Program-made: the position numbers and the translations under genes | DNA from: Paratinospora sagittata | Taxonomy: Eukaryota > Streptophyta > Magnoliopsida > Ranunculales > Menispermaceae | DNA: 64,000 nucleotides | Direction: 5' to 3' | Assembly: GCA_035771175.1 (NCBI GenBank) | Contig: CM069598.1 | Location: 19,816,438 to 19,880,437, forward strand | Shown here: one piece after another, positions 46,096 to 58,140 of the stretch | Numbering within the stretch: position 1 is the first letter of the stretch | How the letters are laid out: every line of letters starts with the position of its first letter | The notes under the pieces: generated by a model | Database searches by the model: none | The model's input: only the letters and a program-made list of their open reading frames with translations | Told to the model about the DNA's origin: nothing

Positions 46096-46175
46096 ATTTT
46101 AGATGAGGTGGGTGAAAAGATAGGAAAGGGTGGGTAAAAATAGCCGGACCCAAAAAATAATTGCAGGCCTGAGAA
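46096..46175 (-). repeat. right terminal inverted repeat region of MULE
   Basis: This is the complement of the left terminus: GGTGGGTGAAAAGATAG through TAGCCGGACCC and the following AT-rich run to the GAAAGGTGAGGGC end. About 80 percent identical to 20441-20536 by eye. Confidence 0.6.
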
Positions 46176-46189
46176 AGGTGAGGGCTTTG

Positions 46190-46545
46190 TTTTTGAAATA
46201 GAAATGTTAAAAAAGAGGTTCAAACTTCACTACTTTTTTGTCCGTAAATAGGTCCATATTGTCTTTGGACTGATACTTTGATTTTAAAACTCATAAGGAT
46301 TACACCGAAAAAGGGAAAAAAATGTTTTCTGATTTTCAAAATACTTTAATACTTTTTACATCTAACTAGTGATCATATACGTGCAAGTCACGCAATTTTT
46401 CAATTAATTAAAATAACATAAACAAAAAAAGCTAATGTTACACAAGGTGCAACATTTTAAAAAATGTGATTAACTCATTCACCCCGTGACCATGGGATCA
46501 CATAGATCAACTCAACTTAACACAACTCAATTAACCCTTTTCCTA
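46190..46545. other. AT-rich spacer and possible LINE 3' tail
   Basis: No gene seen. The part just right of about 46440 may be the 3' UTR of the LINE fragment, because it follows its ORF end on the minus strand. Confidence 0.4.
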
Positions 46546-46549
46546 ACTA

Positions 46550-46880
46550 TATATATACATGAGGTCGGCCACATGAATTTGCTTCCTCCACTCTACTCTA
46601 CTGAGGGTTAAGTCTACATTCAAATTACAGAAATTTAAATCTTTCTTAATTATCTCTGTCCATGTTATTTTAGGTTTACCTTTATCCCTGTTGTTACCAT
46701 CTAAAGTTAATAGGTCACTTTTCTTAACTAGCGCATCTAAAAGCCTACATTATATGTGTCCACCTTAGTCTAATTTCTCTCATTTTATCTCCAATTGGCG
46801 CTACTCATACCATTTCCCGAATATGCTCATTTTTAATTCTATCTTTTAAAGTTTTACCACATTGGATCACAAAGATTAAT
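46550..46880 (-). pseudogene. LINE (L1-type) ORF2 C-terminal fragment
   Basis: Minus-strand translation gives the end of a plant L1 reverse transcriptase protein: KTLKDRIKNEHIREMV, VAPIGDKMREIRLRWTHIM, a degraded basic RGRPK-like stretch, and VEWRKQIHVADLM. These correspond to the conserved tail of LINE ORF2. Stops and frame changes are frequent. No 5' part is present, as usual for truncated LINEs. Confidence 0.7.
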
Positions 46881-47038
46881 ATTATGCAAATCCATGTAAA
46901 CCACAGGGTCTTGAGGTGTTTCACCCTACATATCCCAGTATTATTTTTGGATAAATATTTTGCACAAGAGGTTGTTTCCACAATTCAAAACTCATGACCA
47001 CATGGTCACATGACATCAAATTTTATTGTTGTGGTAAG

Positions 47039-47283
47039 AGTTAGAGATAATGTATCTAGTGACAGTTAAAGTTGTTATTGTTGTAATAGTGGTAACCATT
47101 TAGTTATTCTGTTAGCTGTCATAAGTTTGTTATAGGTGTTAAATTGTCTCTTTTCTCCTTCATCTATCTGTATATATATACACATCTCTGTATTGCTGTA
47201 TTCATTCAATAGAATTTTGTTCTGTCGATTTTAGAGAATATCTTTATTTTGCTCTTGATGTTCTTCCTCTTTGTTTTCTAACT
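47039..47283 (+). repeat. 5' LTR of copia element
   Basis: It begins AGTTAGAGATAATG and ends TTCTAACT, with a perfect 6-bp inverted end. TATA candidate tatatatatac at about 47172-47182. The primer site follows without a gap. Confidence 0.85.
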
Positions 47284-47295
47284 TGGTATCAGAGC
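47284..47295 (+). other. primer binding site, initiator tRNA-Met
   Basis: TGGTATCAGAGC lies directly after the LTR, a perfect match to the usual plant tRNA-Met complement. Confidence 0.9.
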
Positions 47296-47439
47296 TTAAA
47301 GCTCACGAATATAGACTTCATCTTCTCCAAATTCAGGAGGTCACAATGCGCCTGAAACTGGTGTTGTTCCAGTTGTCACTCAATTTTCTCTACTTGGAGT
47401 TTTTTTTTTCCTCATCCTTCATTTTCTTCAAATGCAGCA

Positions 47440-47954
47440 AATGCTTCAGTGATCAGTCCTTCAAGTCAGATAATCACTATTAAGCTAGATGATTCCAATT
47501 ATCTGCTATGAAAACATCAAGTTTTTGTTGCGATTCAAGGTTATGGCCTTGAGGGCTACATTCTTGGTACTCATGATATTCCATCTCCAACCATAAGCAA
47601 TGAGAATGGTGTTAAGGTTGTGAATCCAACCTTTGTTCTTTATCAGCAACAGGATCGTCTGCTGGTATCTTGGTTTATTTCTTCAATAAATGCTTCATTT
47701 ATTCCTTAGTTTGTTGGCTGTGAAATGTCTAGTGAGATTTGGACAACAATTGATCGGTATTTTTCTTCTAATTGTGTTGCAAATGTAATGCAACACAAGT
47801 TCCAATTGCAAACAAATAAGAAAGGAAGTTTATCCATGAAAGATTATCTTCTTTCAATGAAAACCTTAAGTGATCCATTAACTGCATCTGGTCACAATGT
47901 ATCTGAACTTGATCATGTTCTTGTTATACTTGGTGGACTAGGGACCAGAATATG
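47440..47954 (+). pseudogene. copia gag, 5' part (left of nested gypsy element)
   Basis: Translation shows the start of a copia gag: ITIKLDDSNYLL then a stop at a former Trp position, HQVFVAIQGYGLEGYILG and SWFISSINASF. The frame 47725-47979 continues with WTTIDRYFSSNCVANVMQHK, FQLQTNKKGSLSMKDYLLSM and ELDHVLVILGGLG. It is cut at 47954 by the gypsy insertion inside the GPEY motif. The rest is at 57754 onwards. Confidence 0.75.
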
Positions 47955-50658
47955 TGTAACACCCCGTAGTTTTATTTAAATACATACGTTGAACTATGCA
48001 TATACCGAGATGTATAGTACACGTATTTTATACTTATGAGCCAAATATACGCGTGTATGATTAGTAAACAAATAAAATTAGGAGATGAAGATGATACATA
48101 TGGGATCATCCTATATGGGTGCTTACAAGTTAAAAATTGGAGTTGAATTAAATTGATTAATTTATGGGATTGAAAATATGTGGATTGGAGTATGATGTAA
48201 TGAATTAATGCATGAAAGTTGCTTTATTAAGTAGATTGTATTATTAAATGTCATACTATCATTAAATTATAAGTTGATATTAGTATAAGATGATATAAAT
48301 GCCCTTGATATTATAAAATATGATATAAATGCCCTTGAGATTTTTATTTCACTTATCTCATTCTCTCAAATGTTTCTCTCATTCTCTCATTTCTCTCACA
48401 CGTGAAACATTGAAGAAAGAAAAAAAAGAGAAAGAGAGAAAGAAGAACAGACGGAGAGAACGAAAGAGAGGAAAGAGAGGGAGAACGCAGGATTTGTGCG
48501 AAATTAGGACTCGCGGTAAGTGATTTTCACTCCATTTCTTCGTGAAATTAATATCTAAGCTAGATGTAACGATTTTAGCGGAGTAATTTGAGCTATGAGA
48601 GTTGTTTTACAATATTTTCAAAAATTGGGGTTTTGACCCAACGTGAATGAAAATCTGCTATGAAGGTTGAAAAACACTTCCTAGGCTGTAGGAACCTTAA
48701 ATATATGGTTAGATTGAATTTATGTGTTCATTTGGAATTTTTATAGCCGTTGGATGTTTGTTGGAAGTTAGAGTTTAGATTTAAAACCTTTTAAATCATT
48801 TAAAACCCAATGAAACTCCAGTTGAAGGCTATAGAATGGAAGAATGCACTGTTGCGAGTCCATCGATGTTAAGTTCATGATATTTGGAGACCGTTTGACA
48901 ATTTTAGTAAAACTTTACATGTTTCCAATGAATAGTGACGACGTGAACAGTGACATGAATAGTACTATGATCATATCCAACGAATAAAATGGAATTAGAA
49001 TCTAATGAAACTCCAGTTTGAGATCATAGAATCGTAGAGAATTGAATTCCGGACGTTTCGATACTAAAATTGTGATTTTTGGATATGCTTTGATATTTTT
49101 AGTAGCTAAATATATGATTTTTGTGAGTAAAATTGACTTTGGATGCCTTCGCGAACGTGCAAAACCTTAATAAAATACCTGTTGAAGGTAGTAGAATGAT
49201 AGAAGGACTGATTTTACACGTGTCGATGTGGACAAAATAAATTTAGGAATGCTCTAGATTTTTAATAAAATTGATATATGTTCAAGTAGAAAAATAAACT
49301 GAGAATTAGTGAAAATATGAATTGGAACTCCATTTTCACTGTTCTTTCTTGTGTAAATATCTAGATTGACCACAGAAACGAGATAGTAGTTTCTTCAACT
49401 GCTTATGAGTCCTAAATGGAGTTGGAATCTAAATTCACAGAATGTGTATAATATTTTTAAGGTTAATCTTTATTATGGGTGATTTGAAGTAAGTTGAGAA
49501 ATTAAATATGTAAATAGATATGAATAAATGAAATTGAATTATGGAGTGGTTGTGACAGGTTGAATTAGTTGGATTTAAATTGGAGTTGGACTCGAAAGCG
49601 ACGATGATTGGGTTTAAGTTGGAAAGTATTGTACTGTGAGTATATCTTCTTGATTTTGGTTCTTGTATGACATTTTATTTATATGAAATGTTTAATTGTA
49701 AACATGTTATATACGTACATGCATTGTATTTTATTGATCATTCAAAATGATTTTGGCATTTGGAGTATGCGAGACGTGCGAAGGCAGATCGCATATGTTG
49801 TCATTTCGTTAGGAATTAGGCCCGGATGAGTGTTACCCGTAACCTCATTGTCAGTAGGCCTGTTCTAACAAGGATTGGAGATCCTTGAAATGACTGTGAA
49901 TTGGGTAACGTGAGGGCTACCTTGGAACGACTATACAAGGGTTAAACCCGCTCTCTTGCCTTGAATGAGGGAGATTGTGGATTTTGCGGAAATGCATTAT
50001 TTTCTTGAAAACCCATGAAATTATGTTGTTGACATGTATAATATATTTGTTGAATGATGCATGTGTTTAATACTTGTTTGAAATGATTTTAAATGTCATA
50101 TTTCTCAAAATGTATATCATTTTCATCTCAAGAAATATATTCACTGAGCTGTTGTTTGGTCACTTCATTTCCTTCAATATTTCAGGTACGGAGTTAAAAG
50201 AAAAGGCACGAGAATAGATACGTGAGTTAGATTCTTATTGTGTTATTGTACGTGTATGCGAAGGAAATGGATTATATTTTCTTTATTTTCAAATGAATAT
50301 CCATCACATCCTACATATATATATTATCACATAGATGGGTTGTAAGGAAACATGAATTATGATTTGATATCTTGTGATGATGAAATGAGGTGATCATGTA
50401 TATTTATCAGGTGAGAATTTGATGTGTGAATGAATGGAATGGAATGATTATATATATCTATATTGGATTTGATTTGTGATCTATTAAGAAAAAAAAACGT
50501 GAATTGTCCATTTTATGGGGAGGTGCTGTCAAAATTTATGGAAATTTTGGGAATTATTGTGAATGTCGGTTGAGGTTGACAGTGTATTGTATACTGTGTA
50601 CAGTGTATAGTACACTGTGCCGGTCATGACGTCAACCTACGTCAGGGGCGTCGTGACA
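47955..50658 (+). repeat. 5' LTR of chromovirus-like element
   Basis: TGTAACACCCCG...GTCGTGACA. It contains a purine-rich GA tract (48411-48490), the GCGAAGGCAGATCGCAT block and a GTATACTGTGTACAGTGTATA hairpin near the end (50590-50610). It has a close copy at 55023-57753. Confidence 0.92.
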
Positions 50659-50662
50659 ATAT

Positions 50663-50674
50663 TGGTATCAGAGC
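50663..50674 (+). other. primer binding site, tRNA-Met type
   Basis: TGGTATCAGAGC, four bases after the LTR end. Confidence 0.88.
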
Positions 50675-53600
50675 CAGGTTTAAAATCCTTAAAATGATAA
50701 AAGCTTTATGATATTATAATTGTTTGTATGGGTATACATATGGGTAGTACTATTATGTTAAGCCTAATTTAATATGTTGTCTTGACTGAGAATCATCTGC
50801 GATGATGAATTATAGAATTGGGAAGGATCAGTCAAGGTTAATAATGACAATTGCTGATCAAGAAAGGATTAGAAGGCTGAAAGAAAAAGAATTTGATGTA
50901 ATCCAGTGATAATAAATTATATAGCTTATATATGACTAGTAACTACCCAACAACAACGAAATGCACAACTTATGAGCTTGTGGCAAAGTTGCAATGTGAG
51001 AAAGACAGAGGCTTCAACCATTGATAGCTCCAGATGTGGGTGTCAATGGTGTGGATACTTCTGTAAAAACATATATAATTGAGACTGAAGTAAAAAATAA
51101 AATAAATAGAAGGTCTCAATAATAAGCCAGATGAAATGAAAAGATATGTGGAAGTTATGGAAACTTTCAGGAGAAGAGGCTCTCTATTTTAACTGACAGT
51201 CTGATAATAGACGGAGCAAAAAAAAATTTGCGACTCTGAGCGGAGACCATCTTAGAGAATGATTACATCTCTAAAAATGATAATGCAAGTTAGCTAAGTT
51301 TAACCTAACTGATGATAAGAGATAATTGAAAATTGGGTTAAGGACTCTGAGATGATTAAGGCACGAGATTAATTAAAGAAGTTATTTTACGAGGGCTTCT
51401 ATCATCATGCTGAAATTGATTTAAGGCATGAAAAAGTTTATCTTGTTACAATGTAGTGACAGGCCTAACCATAAATACAAACATGAATTAAATAGACTCG
51501 TATAATTTATTTTTGGAATGATCACTATGGATACTTTGAGATTAATAAGGATCTAGAATAAATTTTGGGATCCTATACGGCAGGTTTGATAATTGTTGGG
51601 TTATAAATATATGCGCAAGTTGTGAGGCAGCCTATAAATTTTGGGTCAGCCAAAGCTGTGGTAAAATTGTTAACCCCAGCAATAGTGAGATAGCGTGCAC
51701 TGCCATTAGAAGTCGAGTCATCAACACCAGTGTTAGGTAAAAAGAGAAATAAGTAATGTAAGGAAATGTTGGGGCAATAATATGAAATTCAAGATAAGCG
51801 AAACATTGAGTAAGGTTGAGATCTTGGCAGTATTAGTGACTCTAATTTTATTAGTACCTAACCCAATAATAATGAGAAAAAGGGAAGTGATGTTAAAGAA
51901 TTATGAAAACCAGAAGTGGTTTCCATTGCCTGAGCAGGAGTCACAGACTGCGTACATTGTATCTCGACCAATAATTGTCTATTATCAATCTGATTAAAAA
52001 AAAAAAGACACTGGATGTGTTAATCGCCAATTAGTCGATATGGAATGCCTCAATATGTTTTATCAATATGACTCCACCAGATTTTAGAGAATAAATTAAA
52101 GTAAATACAAGACCAGATCCAAAGATTAGTAAGACGTTGATAACAGGTATGATCAATATTTTGTTATTGTGTATATTCTGATGTATTGTTGGATCTACCT
52201 GGTCTTGTACCTCTGGTGATATGGTAGACAGATTGTATTATTTTCTGTTATAATAGTAGATCATTGATTGTGAGTATGCCTACAAGAGAAAGAATCTACC
52301 ATGATATGTTTAGCAAATAATATGTGGAATAAATATGAGGGTCATCAAGTAATTATGGACTTTAGAATATGAAGTTTTTGGAATTAGATGCTTTGTTGGG
52401 TATGATTGGCTGACTACCTCTCATGGTAGGTGGAGCGTCTCTCCGAAAAGAAGTACTATTCTGAATAAGTGGAAAATTCTCATTTTGAATCTCGAGGAAT
52501 TTATACCCTCAAAATCTCTATCTAAGATAAGAGAGTTATTGATGAGGAACTGGAGAATATGGCTAGTACAAAGCCATTTAGAGTAACGTAATAAGGCATG
52601 CAGTTGATTAAAATTCCTGTGGTGAACTGATATATTGGAGTATTATCTGATGAATTATTAAAATTACTACCTGGACAAGAGATTGATAGCATATAAAACT
52701 GCTGCCAGTATAATATGTATCTCCATTCCTTCATATAAAGAGTACCTGAGGAATTGGGAGAATTTAAGGTGTAGGTAAATGTGTTAATGAGCAACAGATT
52801 TATTATCCTTGATATACCACCTTGGAGAGCATTTGTGATAAGATGGAAATAAGGTATAGTAAAATATGTTTAAGTATGAATTACTGTTAACTGAGCATGA
52901 TAACAATAAATAATGAATATCCTTTACCATGGATAGATGGTCGAATTCGATTAACTAAATGGAACCATATTTTCTTTAAGATCATTTTGAGATCTAGGCA
53001 CCATCAGTTAAGAATTCGAGAAAAGGATGTAATGCAAACTATTTTAAGACAAGATATGGATATTATAAAATTTTGGTAACCTTAATTAATGTGTCAATCA
53101 CGTTTATAAGATTGATGCAGTGGGTATATGAACCATATCTTGATTATTACATAGTCTTTGATGATGATATATGCAATTGTCCCAAGAAATGAGAGGAGCA
53201 TGAATAGCACCTCGGAATTATCTTGTAGTCACTGAGAGAGTACCGATTGAGTGCCATGCTCGGTGAATATGAGTTTTGAATATAATTAAGATGAGAATGT
53301 TTGGATCACATGACTAGTTTAAATAATATCTTTAAGGACGCTGGGAAGGTCAAAGTGATCATAGAACTGTTAAAACTGATTTAAATGATGGAAATTAGAA
53401 GTTCTCTGGTATTAGTTGTATGTTATAGAAAGTGCGTGGAAATATCCTTGAAGCTATCTGTTCCACTCACGAAACTAAACCAGATGAATGTTATATAATG
53501 TGTGGACCGTTGTGCATGGGAAAACTCTCACAGTATTAAATGTTATTACTATTTCCAGAACCTGAAAGTAATTGTGATTTATGAATATCATGTCCAGATC

Positions 53601-55003
53601 TAGGTTGTGCATTAATACAAAAGGATAGGTTAATTACTTGTGTCTCCAGATATTGGGTAGTGCACGAGAATAACTATCCTAAGAGTGAATAGAAATTTGT
53701 AGGTAGTTATTTTGAAATGATGAGAGCATTGCCTCTATAATTAAAAGGTCACGCTATCTTCAAATTTTAAGAGTCTGAAGTAATTATTTGAACGAAAAGA
53801 AACTGAATATGAGGTAATAAATGTGGCTAGAATTCCCGAAGGATTTGATTTTACATTGAATTATTATCCTGGGAAAGGCCAATATGTTGCTGAGACATTG
53901 AGCAGAAAACGGGCTGAAACTGGAGTAGTATCTATCAGTTAGCCATAAATGAAGATTGTTTGTGAGTGAGAGTTACAGTTATGGGTGTACTCTCTATTAC
54001 TCCATGTGTTGATATTTGTGCTCGGATGCATGTTCAGCTAATTGATATTCATATTCAGAGAGTAAGATTTATGATGAGACGAGTATGATATCAGTATGAA
54101 AGATTATGAAATTGATAATATGGATTGTGTTATGGGTAGATATGATACCATATAGATGACCATTGATGGACTGATAAGTCTATATATTCTTCCAATGAAC
54201 ACCAGAATTCTATTGATAGACTGAGCATATTGTATATGTGTGAGATAGGGAGATTTGATGGGAGTACTCGGATATTTGTCATGTCGGATTAAGATCCGAA
54301 GATTTTGTCGAGATCTGATATATGATGCAGACTCGATTTGGTACTCATCTCCTTCTTAGTGTGATATTGTATTCTCAGACTGGCTGACAAACTGAGAGAG
54401 TGACTTTGATGCTTGCGAGCATGCTCGGGTCTGACATACTTGAATTTTGGTGGAAGTTGGAAGGAATATTTTATGCGTGTAAAATTATGTGTATAAATAG
54501 TTATTATAATAGATAATAATGGCACTCTAAAGGTTTTATAGTAAGCCTTATAGATCTCCAACTTGTTGATTTGAAAGTATGGAGTTATTGCTATTAGTGC
54601 CAGAAGATATTATTAAATACACAGGGTTGGTATATAGGCCTTGAAATTTATTGTGCCTGACTCAGTTTTGTTTAAGGGTCTTACCACAGAAAAGCCAAAT
54701 GAGATTTGGAATGAAAAGAAAGCTGGACCATTAGAGATCCTTGATAGGATAGGTCCATTGGCTTACCGATTTGCTCTACTGTCACAGTTGATAAGTGTCC
54801 GGAATAGTTTCTATATATTGATGTTGAGGAAATATCATTCGGATTCCATATATGTTATGGATATAACTCAACTCTAAGTTGGGGAGGATACCACGTATCA
54901 AGAAGAGCAGACATGGGAGTGGAAATATAACATGCGGGAGCAGTTTTCTAGGATCGAGTATCACTTGAGGAATATTCCTTGATTCTAAATTTCGAGGACG
55001 AAA
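50675..55003 (+). pseudogene. decayed gypsy gag-pol of the chromovirus-like element
   Basis: Relics occur in the correct order but in changing frames. Reverse transcriptase fingers lie at about 52897-53079 (TINNEYPLPWIDG, SRHHQLRIREKDV). RNase H lies near 53570-53700 (PDLGCALIQKDRLITCVSRY) and its end near 53870-53930 (YYPGKGQYVAETLSRKRAE). An integrase core piece lies near 54240-54400. The integrase C-terminus (54641-54877) shows KKAGPLEILDRIGPLAYRFA and LRKYHSD. A chromodomain-like end with TYQEEQTWEWKYNMREQF lies at about 54895-54945. Gag is barely recognisable. No intact enzyme is encoded. Confidence 0.7.
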
Positions 55004-55022
55004 TTCCTTAAGTTGGGGAGAT

Positions 55023-57753
55023 TGTAACACCCTGTAGTTTTACTTAAATACATAAGTTGAATTACGTGTATATCGAGATGTATAATATACATATTTTATA
55101 CATATGAGCCAAATATACGCGTGTATGATTAGTAAATAAATAAAATTAGAAAATGACGATGATACATATGGGATCATCCTATATGGGTGCTTACAAGTTA
55201 AAAATTGGAGTTGAATTAAATTAATTAATTTATGGGATTGAAAATATGTGGATTGGAGTATGATGTAATGAATTAATGAATAGTATGATTTAATGCATGA
55301 AAGTTGCTTTATTAAGTAGATTGCATTATTAAATGTCATACTATCATTAAATTATAAGTTGATATTAGTATAAGATGATATAAATGCCCTTGATATTATA
55401 AAATATGATATAAATGCCCTTGAGATTTTTATTTCACTTATCTCATTCTCTCAAATGTTTCTCTCATTCTCTCATTTCTCTCACACGTGAAACATTGAAG
55501 AAAGAAAAACAAGAGAAAGAGAGAAAGAAGAACAGACGGAGAGAACGAAAGAGAGGAAAGAGAGGGAGAACGCAGGATTTGTGCGAAATTAGGACTCGCG
55601 GTAAGTGATTTTCACTCCATTTCTTCGTGAAATTAATATCTAAGCTAGATGTAACGATTTTAGCGGAGTAATTTGAGCTATGAGAGTTGTTTTACAATAT
55701 TTTCAAAAATTGGGGTTTTGACCCAACGTGAATGAAAATCTGCTAGGAAGGTTGGAAAACACTTCCTAGGCTGTAGGAACCTTAAATATATGGTTAGATT
55801 GAATTTATGTGTTCATTTGGAATTTTTATAGCCGTTGGATGTTTGTTGGAAGTTAGAGTTTAGATTAAAAACCTTTTAAATCATTTAAAACCCAATGAAA
55901 CTCCAGTTGAAGGCTATCGAATGGAAGAATGCACTGTTGCGAGTCCATCGATGTTAAGTTCATGATATTTGGAGACCGTTTGACAATTTTAGTAAAACTT
56001 TACATGTTTCCAATGAATAGTGACGACGTGAACAGTGACATGAATAGTACTATGATCATATCCAACGAATAAAATGGAATTAGAATCCAATGAAACTCCG
56101 GTTTGAGATCATAGAATCGTAGAGAATTGAATTCCGGACGTTTCGATACTAAGATTGTGATTTTTGGATATGCTTTGATATTTTTAGTAGCTAAATATAT
56201 GATTTTTGTGAGTAAAATTGACTTTGGATGCCTTCGCGAACGTGTAAAACCTCAATAAAATACCTGTTGAAGGTAGTAGAATGATAGAGGGACTGATTTT
56301 ACACGTGTCGATGTGGACAGAATAATTTTAGGAATTTTCAAGATTTTTAATAAAATTGATATATGTTCCAGTAGAAAAATAAACTGAGAATTAGTGAAAA
56401 TATGAATTGGAACTCCATTTTCACTGTTCTTTCTTGTGGAAATATCTAGATTGACCACAGAAACGAGATATTAGTTTCTTCAACTCCTTATGAGTCCTAA
56501 ATGGAGTTGGAATCTAAATTCACAGAATGTGTATAATATTTTTAAGGTTAATCTTTATTATGGGTGATTTGAAGTGAGTTGAGAAATTAAATATGTAAAT
56601 AGATATGAATAAATGAAATAGAATTATGGAGTGGTTGTGCCAGGTTGAATTAGTTGGATTTAATTTGGAGTTGGACTCAAAAGCGACGATGATTGGGTTT
56701 AAGTTGGAAAGTATTGTACTGAGTATATTTTCTTGATTTTGGTTCATGTATGACATTTTATTTATATGAAATGTTTAATTGTAAACATGTTATATACGTA
56801 CATGCATTGTATTTTATTGATCATTCAAAATGATTTTGGCATTTGGAGTATGCGAGACGTGCGAAGGCAGATCTCATATGTTGTCATTTCGTTAGGAATT
56901 AAACTCGGATGAGTGTTACGCGTAACCTCATTGTCAGTAGGCCTGTCCTAACAAGGATTGAAGATCATTTAAATGACTGTGAATTGGGTAACGAGAGGCT
57001 GTGGCTACCTTGTAACGACCATACAAGGGTTAGACCCGCTCTCTTGCCTTGAAGGAGGGAGATTGTGGAAAAAAAGAATGCATTGTTTTCTTGAAAACCC
57101 ATGAAATTATGTTGTTGACATGTATAATATATTTGTTGAATGATGCATGTGTTTAATACTTGTTTGAAATGATTTTAAATGTCATATTTCTCAAAATGTA
57201 TATAATTGTCATCTCAAGAAATATATTCACTGAGCTGTTGTTTGCTCACTTCATTTCCTTCAATATTTCAGGTACAGAGTTAAAAGAAAAGGCACGAGAA
57301 TAGATACGTGAGTTAGATTCTTATTGTGTTATTGTACTTGTATGCGAAGGAAATGGATTATATTTTCTTTATTTTCAAATGAATATACATCACATCCTAC
57401 ATATATATATTATCACATAGATGGGTTGTAAGGAAACATGAATTATGATTTGATATCTTGTGATGATGAAATGAGGTGATCATGTATATTTATCAGGTGA
57501 CAATTTGATGTGTGAATGAATGGAATGGAATGATTATATATATCTATATTGGATTTGATTTGTGATCTATCAGGGAAAAAAATGTGAATTGTCCATTTTA
57601 TGGGGAGGTGCTATCAAAATTTATGGAAATTTTGGGAATTATTGTGAATGTCAGTTGAGGTTGACAGTGTATTGTATACTGTATATGGAATGTACGGTGT
57701 ATAGTATACTGTGCCGGTCATGAAGTCAGCCTTACGGCAGGGGCGTCGTGACA
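55023..57753 (+). repeat. 3' LTR of chromovirus-like element
   Basis: It follows the polypurine tract aagttggggagat (55010-55022). It carries a 20-bp insertion relative to the 5' LTR near 55272-55296 and scattered substitutions, many of them transitions. It ends GTCGTGACA followed by ATATG. Confidence 0.92.
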
Positions 57754-58140
57754 ATATGAATCTGTGATTACAATATGCATTTGAGAGTCGTATTCAACAA
57801 AACTCTGCACCTGTTGTAGAAGCTATTGTATTTGCTAATCTTGCTCACTAGAGCAAAGGCCCTAGCTCCAATTTCTCTCATCAGCAGGCTCATGGAAGTT
57901 GACATGGTAATTTTGGTTATGACATGGGCCATGGTCGTGGTAGATCTAGTAAACCACGGTGTCAACTGTGTGGAAAGAATGGTCACACAATTCACAAGTG
58001 TTATCTTAATTTTGATTCTTCTTTCTTTGGCTATGGATTAAATTTCTCTCAAAATCAAGTTGACAATATGTCATTTGTGGCTTCTTCTTTTGGTGGATCT
58101 TTTCACAAATGAACATCATCTATAATGAATGCTCTAATTG
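57754..58140 (+). pseudogene. copia gag, 3' part with zinc knuckle
   Basis: It resumes after the gypsy element with LQYAFESRIQQNSAPVVEAI in one frame, then RCQLCGKNGHTIHKCYLNF (57951-58010), a C-x2-C-x4-H-x4-C nucleic-acid-binding knuckle with all ligands present. Stops divide it from the first part and from pol. Confidence 0.75.

Larger units (their letters stand above)
20441..46175. mobile_element. Mutator-like element with PMD gene and transposase-OTU gene, multiply interrupted
   Basis: Inverted termini (about 20441-20536 and 46096-46175), matching subterminal regions with GTCGGAC motifs, and two convergent genes define the unit. The plus-strand gene encodes a plant mobile domain protein (leader exon near 21231-21408, body 35893-40331). 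The minus-strand gene encodes a MuDR-type transposase followed by an OTU-like domain (45330 down to 40480). Three LTR-type insertions (21409-35887, 36130-38554, 42166-44760) inflate about 6.3 kb to 25.7 kb. The coding continues cleanly across each insertion, which fixes the order of events. Exact outer ends and the 9-11 bp target duplication were not resolved. Confidence 0.75.
47955..57753 (+). mobile_element. chromovirus-like (Tekay/Del-type) Ty3/gypsy element
   Basis: Two LTRs of 2.7 kb, a tRNA-Met primer site, relics of gypsy pol and a polypurine tract lie between perfect ATATG duplications (47950-47954, 57754-57758). The TGTAACACCCC start, and a pol end that runs into a 'TTTCGAGGACGAAATTCCTT' sequence before the 3' LTR, are typical of Tekay/Del. 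The LTRs look about 95 percent identical, yet pol is full of stops and deletions and only 4.4 kb is left between the LTRs. Confidence 0.9.

Noticed and set aside
48329..55608. Nearly identical Lys/Arg-rich open frames at 48329-48523 and 55414-55608
   Set aside because: They lie at the same place in two LTR copies and arise from the GA-rich tract; identity comes from LTR duplication.
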